Shown piece by piece: positions 56,000 to 64,000 of a stretch of 64,000 nt of DNA. This stretch comes from Silene conica (taxonomy: Eukaryota > Streptophyta > Magnoliopsida > Caryophyllales > Caryophyllaceae): NCBI GenBank assembly GCA_029255685.2, contig CM055315.2:47473705-47537704 (forward strand), given 5' to 3'. The position numbers and the translations under genes are program-made. The notes below the pieces were generated by a model that was not told the DNA's origin, made no database searches, and saw nothing but the letters and a program-made list of their open reading frames with translations. Position 1 is the stretch's first letter, and each line of letters opens with the position of its first letter.

Positions 56000-57263
56000 T
56001 GTTGGGAAATGTGTCCTCAACAATAGTGCGATCACGACAGTGATAAAATTCATTGTCATAAATCTTATGAAAAGAATATGCAATGGACGATCCAATATTG
56101 ATTTAGTCAACTGACCAACATTAATCGGTAATGATCGGCTGACTAGAGTTTAACATTACTGTCGTATGACGGTGGTGGTCAGTTGATCCCTTTAGGTCAC
56201 ACCTTTAGGACTGACCCCTTAAACGTATATTGATTAATTGTATAGGATACAGATTAATTGATATTCTTAAAACCGTATATTGAGAAATTAGAGGTTGAAT
56301 CTTAAAGTAAGATTTATATTTGAAATTGAAATGTGTCAATTGTCAAATACTAATCGATATTTTAGAAATGTCGAAATTAGAATGAGATGGGTTCGTGGTT
56401 ATAACAAATGTTGTATATCGTATTGACGATTAATATAATAACCATATTTTGAGACGGTAATTATGAATTACTAAATAATTTGTTAAAATATGATTTGATT
56501 AATTTAGAAATATTATTTATATGATAAATATATTTTAAATTAATACAATTGAATTATGTCACATAAGATGTTACATATTATACAATTGTACAAATTACAA
56601 ATTGTAAAATGGAAGTCCATTTTAACTTGAATATGGCGTGTGAATTGTATATGTAAGTAGGATTAATTTGTGGAGAAAAACACAATCATTAGAAGTGGTA
56701 TGATGCCTAAGTGTAGGCATGCAACCCTAAGCTTTTAAGTAAGACAAAAGAGCATCCTAACACCTTACAATACATACTACCACACGCCTAAATCAAAGAC
56801 CCAATATATATGTATTGTACATATATTCTAAAGGTAGTGAATTCATTCTTATTCATGTTTATCTTTTCTAGTGCAAAGAAAGATAAACTATATATTGTAT
56901 TTTCTAGTGTAAGAAACAAAATACAATAACCTCTAAAACTATTACTAGATAATATTTTCTAGTATACTAATAAGTAGTATTAGTTTACGGTTTTAAATTA
57001 ACCGATTACGTCTCCTAGCTCGGGTTCGTGTCTCGGTGTTTAAGGGTAGGTCTTGGTGCATCGTAAAGGAGGCAAGCTAATTTGGTTGCTCCGTGGAGGA
57101 TCGTCCTAGCACTATCTCGGACCGTTTGTAAGGCCCTTTTCGTCATTGTTCCGCATTTTATATTGCATGCATAAGATCAACTAAATTAATATGAGTTTAA
57201 TTAGTTATATTAGTAAGACTAATGATATGGATTAGCTAGTATGACTACCTACGTTTTCCAACA
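56000..57263 (+). repeat. Element E 5' LTR
   Basis: 1,264 bp, TGTTGGGAAATGTGTCC ... ACGTTTTCCAACA. Ends are the short inverted pair TGTTGG / CCAACA. A CAATATATATGTATTG run near 56802 is a candidate TATA region. Confidence 0.95.
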
Positions 57264-57265
57264 AG

Positions 57266-57278
57266 TGGTATCAGAGCC
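57266..57278 (+). promoter_or_regulatory. Element E primer-binding site
   Basis: TGGTATCAGAGCC two bases after the LTR, complementary to initiator-Met tRNA. Confidence 0.94.
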
Positions 57279-59741
57279 ATGAGGTTGTTTGCATGCAACT
57301 CGATTTTATACGTTTTTGCGAGAAAATACGATTTTAATTAAAAACGAAAATGAGTAGTACATATAGGATATGCACGAAAATGTTATTGCATGTATATATT
57401 TCTGGTCTTAAAATAGTTTTAAGTCATTTTGATGATTTATGGAATAATATTGTTCAATATTGTAATTAAAATGTTTAATTTGTACATTAAATCGGTTAAA
57501 AATGTTTTTATTTGGGAAAAATAGCTAAATAATATTTCTGGCCATGAATTTTAAATATGTTCTCACATGCATTTAACATATTATGAATATAAATAATTTT
57601 CGAAATTATTGAGGTTTTATGCATGGTTTATGATTTTAATTGTTAAAATAGTCATAAAATGAGTTAAATATGGGATAAATAGTTATATTATGAATTTAAC
57701 TATAAAAATTTTTGTAGATGTCACATGCAATATTTAAGATATATGATGAATTTTCCAGAAATTTTTCGTTAATATTGCATGAATATTGATTTTTATCGTA
57801 AAAATCGTAATATTAGTGACATATTTTAGCTTAAATAGTTTAAGTTCGAATTTGACCATAAAAAATTTAATATAGTGTCACATATATTATTTCTAGCATG
57901 CATGTGAATTTTGAGCTTTTAATCTCGAATATTGCATGAGAAATGATTTTAATCGGTAAAATCGCGTAATATATGACACGAATTATTAAAAATAGTAAAT
58001 GTTGCTTAAATGGTCCGAAAAGTTCACCCATATTAGTCATATTATGTATGATCATCAACATATTTTTAATTAGTGCCAAAAGTTTCTGAAACTTTAAGTT
58101 TTAATTTTAAAAGTTAAAATTGATGTTGAGTGTTTAAGGAGTCATAATCATTACTTTATTTTCAGACCTTAAACAGTGTTTTTCAGCCTTATTTTTCTGC
58201 ATTTTCAGATGCTTTGAGTGTCTAGGAAGATGTAAAAATTATATTAGTATTTTATTTCATAATTTTTGCAATAGTTTTGAATTTTTCGAAATATTATGCA
58301 TATAATACGGCTATTTTACGAAATAAATGGTGTATTTCGAAAATATTTGAATTTTAAGGATCTGAAATTTTAGAAAATTTTCAGTATGTTCAAAATTTTG
58401 AATTTTGAATTTTCGAAATTTTTATGACTCGTTTGATTATTTTAATGCTATTTCCCGTAAAACCGATCAAAACCGAACAATATTAAAATAAGTTAAGTTA
58501 ATTTTCGAAATTTGAGTAAGACTAAATTTTGAATCCTAAAATGTGGTAGGAAACTTAACTAAATCATGAATGGTGATTCATAAAGTGATTAGTGATTTTA
58601 AAATTGTTTAAATCACGTTATTCCATAAAACCGTGTTATTATGAATAACGATATTTAAAACGTGTTTAAATAGGACGATTTGGCTTAGGTTTTGCATTTT
58701 ACATAAGCATTGCATATTTAATTATTGTTTATGAATGTCATAATTTATTTACGTAATTTTGAATTATGTAATTTACTTAGTATGGCCTTAGATTTTAATC
58801 GATATTTCCCGTAATGTAAGGGTTTATCGATTCGGTTGTAATTTAATGTGATCTCGTATCACTTTATTTTATTGTTTTATTTTATTTTATAATGTATAAA
58901 ATAGATAGAAAATTTGTAATTATTTGTAATTCCGGAGATCCTTGAAGACGGTGCCATTTCGGAAAGGAGTTCCGACCAAGACGGAGTTTGCCTTGGGATG
59001 CGTGCCGCGTGTGAAGTTCAAGGAACCAAAGGAGTTGGTTTCCGAATTTGTATTTTACATTTAAATTTACTATTTTAGGAAAGGCCATACTAGGGTTTTA
59101 TTTATGCTTTTAATTTATGCTTATCATGTTGCATGCATAGCCAAATCGTCATTCAAACTCATGCATTTCATCGATTTTATCGACCGTGTCAATTAAATTT
59201 ATCGATAATTCACCGAATTAGTTCACTTAAAGGAGATAGATAATAAATTGACAAGATCTCTTACGTTATTTAAAAATCGAGACATAGCCTTACCAAAAAG
59301 TAAAGAACCCGCGAAGGATCTTCTTCATAAGGGAGTAGGCTCGGCTAAACCGGGGTGCAAACCTTATTACGTTGGTGAAGTGGGGTAATATGATTACGTT
59401 TTTTCTTGAAATTTGGTCGATCTCGACGAAGGTATTCGAGCCACCGTAGTGGTAATAAGTTCGGGCTAAGATAAGAATTAGTGTAATTTTATCGACCGAG
59501 AGTTCTAAAAGTAGAATCGATTAAGGGGTTAATCTACCGAGTCACATTAATGAGGGATGTATCGGCTAAACCGTGCCCAAGTTAGTGTGTATTTGGGTCT
59601 CGGGATCATTTACTTAATTGGGTAAGAGATCATTAAGTAGATGCTTAACTTGTTTAATATTTACAAGTTTAACTATTAAAACGATAATTGTGTTTTAATT
59701 CCTTTATTTTCATTTGTAGTTCATTTTTCGACTTTCAATCA
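57279..59741 (+). other. Element E long 5' untranslated leader
   Basis: About 2.5 kb, very AT-rich up to 58900, with recurring near-copies of a phrase around GTCACATGCAATATTTAAG / TGTCACATATATTATTTC every 100-150 bp (57540-58060). 58920-59060 and 59280-59640 are GC-richer and may be decayed coding, but nothing is recognisable. Confidence 0.7.
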
Positions 59742-60668
59742 ATGGCAAATAACGCTCCACCACTCCCACATCACGTTTCATGGCTTCGGTCTTTTATGGA
59801 TCGTTGCAAGCTTGAGAAGCATGGCGCCAATTTTAAAGATTGGGACGCCCAATTGGTGTTGGCCGCGGAAGCCGACGATAAGACTCGTTATCTTACCATT
59901 GCCGCTCCTCCCACTCCCGGTGCTCGTTCATCGGAAGCGACTCGTGAAGCCTATGAGGCCTACATGAAGGAGTCGCACGCTTTGAAGAACGTGCTTATAT
60001 TTTCGATGGAGCCGGATCTCCAAAGAAGAATGATTAAGCTAGCCACGGCTAATGAGATATACACTAGAGTTGCGAACATGTTTTCACAAGCTCCTAGGGT
60101 GATCCAATATGAGGCGGCATCCGCCTTCTTCGATTTGACCTTAAAGGAAGGTCAAAAGATTAGTCCTCATGTGCTCAAAATGGTTGAGCTAGCCGAGACC
60201 TTGAAGTTGCAAGGGGTGAATGTTCCCGACTCGCTTATTATTGACAAAATCCTTCACTCCCTCAACAAAGTGAAATCGTATGTTCAATTTCGGGTAAATT
60301 ATAACATGCGCAATCAAGAAACCTCCTTGGACGAGTTACATAAGATGTTAGTCCAAGCGGAGAGGGATATGGGACTTAATGAGAGTTCCACAAAGGATGT
60401 GCTTAATATCGATTCAAAAAGCAAGAGGAAGTTTAAGCGCAAGGCTAACACGGGTAAAAATGTCAAAGCTTTCAAACCCGCATCTTCTAAGGAGAAGACT
60501 TTTACGAAAGGTGCTTCTTCTTCATCGTCGTCAAAGGTTGAAGACAAGTGCTATTATTGCACTAAGATGGGGCATTGGAAGCGGAATTGCCCGAAGTATC
60601 TCCATGACCTCAAAGCCGGAAAGGTTCTTGCTGTAGGTATAAATTCTCGTCTAATTCATGTTATTTAA
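59742..60668 (+). CDS. Element E Gag
   Basis: Open frame of 308 codons from ATG 59742 (MANNAPPLPHHVSWLRSF), chosen because the upstream in-frame ATG at 59688 adds an unrelated hydrophobic leader (FNSFIFICSSFFDFQ). The core matches copia gag of A/B: FKDWDAQLVLAAEADDKTRY, VLIFSMEPDLQRRM, APRVIQYEAASAFFDL, LHSLNKVKSYVQFRVNYNM. Then comes a basic stretch and zinc knuckle CYYCTKMGHWKRNC (60551-60592, CX2CX4HX4C). No stops or frameshifts: the only intact retroelement gene in the window. A 94-bp GT...AG interval (60637-60730) may be an intron; splicing would replace the last ten residues with a lysine/glutamate-rich tail. Confidence 0.93.
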   Translation: MANNAPPLPHHVSWLRSFMDRCKLEKHGANFKDWDAQLVLAAEADDKTRYLTIAAPPTPGARSSEATREAYEAYMKESHALKNVLIFSMEPDLQRRMIKLATANEIYTRVANMFSQAPRVIQYEAASAFFDLTLKEGQKISPHVLKMVELAETLKLQGVNVPDSLIIDKILHSLNKVKSYVQFRVNYNMRNQETSLDELHKMLVQAERDMGLNESSTKDVLNIDSKSKRKFKRKANTGKNVKAFKPASSKEKTFTKGASSSSSSKVEDKCYYCTKMGHWKRNCPKYLHDLKAGKVLAVGINSRLIHVI

Positions 60669-60777
60669 TCAATTTTTGTATATTGATACAAGTTATTGAT
60701 TCTCACCCGTTTATAAATTGTTTTAAAAAGGGGCTCCTACCAAAGATAAGGGCAAGGAGAAAGAGAAGGAAACTTGA
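60637..60777 (+). other. Possible intron (60637-60730) and second gag exon
   Basis: Donor GTAG|GTATAA and acceptor TTAAAAAG|GGGCT. Joining keeps frame and gives GAPTKDKGKEKEKET then TGA at 60775. The charged second exon resembles the basic/acidic gag tail, whereas the unspliced reading ends within AT-rich sequence. No pyrimidine-rich tract precedes the acceptor beyond TTGTTTTAAAA. Confidence 0.5.
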
Positions 60778-63108
60778 AGTTCCTTCCATGGATGGCTAAG
60801 GTAGCATCCGAGATTGAAGACATGAAGAGCATGGCTCTAATTTTCATTTGATGTCTTCTTTCATTTTGCATTTTAAGAACATTGTATTTCTTGTGTGACA
60901 AGAATTCGTTTATTTGAAACAATGGTTGTAATAGTGGTGACTTGGTTTTCAACCCAAGTCATCCTTTTGTTCTTCATCAAACATGTTGATTTTAAAATGC
61001 TTTTATGATACATAACATGAGTTGATACGATTTTCATAGATCGTAATAAAGTACCTTGAATGATTCATCGTACGAAAGAAATGATAGGATCATTATAAAA
61101 GTAATACGACTTACTTAAAAACGAGAATTGCATCCCGTGAAATACTTCAAATTCAAACATAAGAGCATCAGTTCATTATAAGATTTTCACCTTAAATGAA
61201 AGAAAATGTTAATATCTCAAATACTCACATAATTCTTTATCCAATACATTGTTGACGGGCGAAAATGCTATCCTTCTTAAAATAACGGTTATTTTAAAGG
61301 ATAGAGTGGGAGAAAATTCTACGCCCGTAAACCAATGAAATAAACATAGGATCTTAGAGAAGAGTTCTATGAGGAGTCCTTGAGAAGAACTCTAAGAAAT
61401 TGGATAGAAGAAACTACGAGAGGACACAGAAGAAACTACGCGAGGACACAAAAGGAAAATGTTCCATATGTTGTCAAAAGTTCCTAGAGAGGACAATGGG
61501 AACCGCGAGTGTTAACGGAAGGAAATCGTTTCCATGATGTAAATGTTTCTGTTTTATAAAGATAAAAGAGGAGAAATCATCTCCCGTTCTCGTGAAAATA
61601 GAAGGTTCTTTCCGTGGGAAAGAAAATAAAAATGAAATGTTCATAACGAGTTGAGAAAATGTTTGAAGTTAATCAAAATGAAATGTTCATTATGAGTTGA
61701 GAAGATGTTACCTAATCACTATGAAGATAGTGGGAGTTATTAAACTATAAGATAGTAATATCGAATTCAGTGGGAGAAAAGTTATTAAGGAAACGAAACC
61801 TACCATTAAGAGAGAATGGTGATTCTTTAAAAGTTAAAGAATATGAGGTTTTTAATTCTAGATGAACATATGTTAAGAACATAAATCATAAGTGAGTTTA
61901 TTATAAGATAATGAAACGTCACTGATCAGATTACAAGGTTTGGATTTAAATCCGAGATATGAAAATGTTAATTTATATAACCTTGATCAAAATGCCATAA
62001 GTTGAAATAAAGCCCTATTTCGATATAAGTTCTCGAGGAGAACTAATGGATCGAATCTAGGTTAACTACAATATAGATTCTAGTACAATATGACTATGTA
62101 CATATGGATGACATGTCATGAGTTTTGAGAAAACAGTGGGAGCTTCCTTTAAGTAAGGAGACTCGAGTCGAGTATAAGAGACTTGAAATGTACTTGAATT
62201 AGATCATATTATACAAGATAATATGAGTCAAGAGGAAACCGAAATTTGTAGGTTTAAAAGATGTGAAGATAAGGTATATTCACATAACAAACCATTAATA
62301 CAAATTGATGTATGATCATCAAAGATTGTTTATGTGGAGCAACAATATCGTATTGATTGTTCGCACATAACAATCACTCTTATCGTTTGAGTTATTATTA
62401 TTAATATTAACTCACAATTTATACTTTGTGAAATCCAAATGGGTTGTAAGAGACAATTTGAACCCCATAAGTGAACTGGATTAACTTAGTATAGCCCATA
62501 GTCGCTTGTATGAGGTGACGTCTCGAAGCGACAACGATGTGAGGCGATTGATGGCAAGTTCAAAAGTCATAGAGTCATAAGGGATGACTAGTCGATCACA
62601 TTGGCAGACTGTGTAACACTCTGTTGGGCATTTAGTGACCGCTTATAGAGTTCTGGAAATTTTATAATTAGCCCGGTCGTGGCGAGAGCTACTATATTAT
62701 TCACATAAGTCGATTCTTTGACTTGAGACTGTTCGCCCAAGGTGATGCAGCCTCAGATTGACTTTGATTTTAGCTCTACGATCAACCGTTAAAGGGGGTC
62801 AAATGGGCTTCTTTTGGGTCATGATGGACTGTGTTAGTCGAAGGGAACAGTAGGATAGGAATTGTCCAACCCCTTGTCAGGGTTGTCTTAAATCTCAGGG
62901 CCACTCGAGGAGAAGTTTAACTGAAAATGCGTGGCCACGCTCGGAAGGTATCTATGGTAGATAATTCCGGTCAAAGCAGTTAAATCTCCAGATCGAGAAA
63001 ACCGCTCAAGATATGATCAAATGCAAGTACGACCTGGAAGACACCTTGCATTGAGTGGGAGATGACGTAATAGGACAAGAGAATTGGTGACGCACACTTG
63101 TCGAGGAC
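60778..63108 (+). other. Element E 3' internal non-coding region
   Basis: 2.3 kb without pol motifs. It has a 22-bp tandem (AGAAGAAACTACGAGAGGAC type, 61407-61450), a 49-bp tandem with AAAATGAAATGTTCAT (61628-61705), and several AGTGGGAG motifs (about 61304, 61729, 61768, 62140, 63052) that copy the PPT core. 62440-63110 is GC-richer, with no ORF above noise. Confidence 0.7.
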
Positions 63109-63119
63109 AAGTGGGAGAT
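63109..63119 (+). promoter_or_regulatory. Element E polypurine tract
   Basis: AAGTGGGAGAT directly before the 3' LTR start TGTTGGG; the same tract as in copia A and B. Confidence 0.92.
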
Positions 63120-64000
63120 TGTTGGGAAATGTGTCCTCAACAATAGTGCGATCACGACAGTGATAAAATTCATTGTCATAAATCTTATGAAAAGAATATG
63201 CAAGGGACGATCCAATATTGATTTAGTCAACTAACCAACATTAATCGGTAATGATTGGCTGACTAGAGTTTAACATTACTGTCGTATGACGGTGGTGGTC
63301 AGTTGATCCCTTTAGGTCACACCTTTAGGACTGACCCCTTAAACGTATATTGATTAATTGTATAGGATACAGATTAATTGATATTCTTAAAACCGTATAT
63401 TGAGAAATTAGAGGTTGAATCTTAAAGTAAGATTTATATTTGAAATTGAAATGTGTCAATTGTCAAATACTAATCGATATTTTAGAAATGTCGAAATTAG
63501 AATGAGATGGGTTCGTGGTTATAACAAATGTTGTATATCGTATTGACGATTAATATAATAACCATATTTTGAGACGGTAATTATGAATTACTAAATAATT
63601 TGTTAAAATATGATTTGATTAATTTAGAAATATTATTTATATGATAAATATATTTTAAATTAATACAATTGAATTATGTCACATAAGATGTTACATATTA
63701 TACAATTGTACAAATTACAAATTGTAAAATGGAAGTCCATTTTAACTTGAATATGGCGTGTGAATTGTATATGTAAGTAGGATTAATTTGTGGAGAAAAA
63801 CACAATCATTAGAAGTGGTATGATGCCTAAGTGTAGGCATGCAACCCTAAGCTTTTAAGTAAGACAAAAGAGCATCCTAACACCTTACAATACATACTAC
63901 CACACGCCTAAATCAAAGACCCAATATATATGTATTGTACATATATTCTAAAGGTAGTGAATTCATTCTTATTCATGTTTATCTTTTCTAGTGCAAAGAA
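63120..64000 (+). repeat. Element E 3' LTR (cut by window end)
   Basis: First 881 bp of the LTR. Differences from the 5' copy by eye: CAATGG/CAAGGG, AACTGACC/AACTAACC, GATCGG/GATTGG. Confidence 0.97.

Larger units (their letters stand above)
56000..64000 (+). mobile_element. Element E: young gag-only copia-like retrotransposon (truncated by window)
   Basis: 5' LTR 56000-57263, PBS 57266-57278, gag 59742-60668, PPT 63109-63119, 3' LTR from 63120 to the window end (881 of about 1,264 bp). No protease, integrase, RT or RNase H is recognisable in about 5.9 kb of internal sequence. The LTR copies differ at only three sites in 881 bp, so it moved recently and must have used Pol from another element. 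This fits the TR-GAG type of non-autonomous retrotransposon. Confidence 0.9.

Overview
The window is nuclear DNA of a flowering plant, probably a eudicot, from a gene-poor, transposon-dense region. The evidence is AT-rich sequence, several plant Ty1/copia retrotransposons with initiator-Met-tRNA primer sites, plant L1-type LINEs, a tRNA-derived SINE, a Mutator-like transposase with FAR1-type domains, a Ulp1-protease pseudogene of the kind carried by plant Mutator elements, and an endogenous pararetrovirus fragment. I saw no ordinary intact host gene. The exact family of plants cannot be fixed from the sequence.

Layout. 1-3070: 5' part of an L1-type LINE on the minus strand. 3100-38990: one older locus, now split by two later insertions. 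With these removed, 3100-3883, 12577-14288 and 26064-38990 join into about 15 kb. That block holds two related F-box-like genes, a Ulp1-protease pseudogene (plus strand) and a convergent FAR1/MULE transposase pseudogene (minus strand). A 21-bp-period TGTGAAAC/GTTTCACA repeat fills its flanks, intergenic parts and introns. The insertions are copia A (3884-12571, minus, TSD CTAAA) and an 11.8-kb SIRE-like copia (14289-26058, plus, TSD CTAAG). The SIRE-like element is itself interrupted by a SINE (20747-20935). 39061-42830: microsatellites, a minisatellite, two small inverted-repeat elements and a truncated LINE. 42830-44720: a rearranged, defective endogenous pararetrovirus fragment. 44722-54634: an old copia (C) split by copia B (45602-54256, TSD GGGAG). 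54635-55652: an LTR of a further copia (D). 55671-55999: a piece of a probable Gypsy LTR. 56000-64000: a young gag-only copia-like element (E) whose 3' LTR runs off the window.

How the parts relate. Almost everything is retroelement machinery (gag, protease, integrase, RT, RNase H) on sites recognisable from LTR, PBS, PPT and TSD. Copia A and B are sister copies. Their untranslated leaders carry six short motifs in the same 4+2 arrangement at 21-22-bp spacing, but the motif itself differs: ACTCGATCGAGT type in A, GGTCGACCGACC type in B. Their LTR ends also differ by 74 bp because two polypurine tracts exist in tandem. These two observations, and the 21-bp repeat system of the Ulp1/FAR1 locus, are the best candidates for undescribed biology here.
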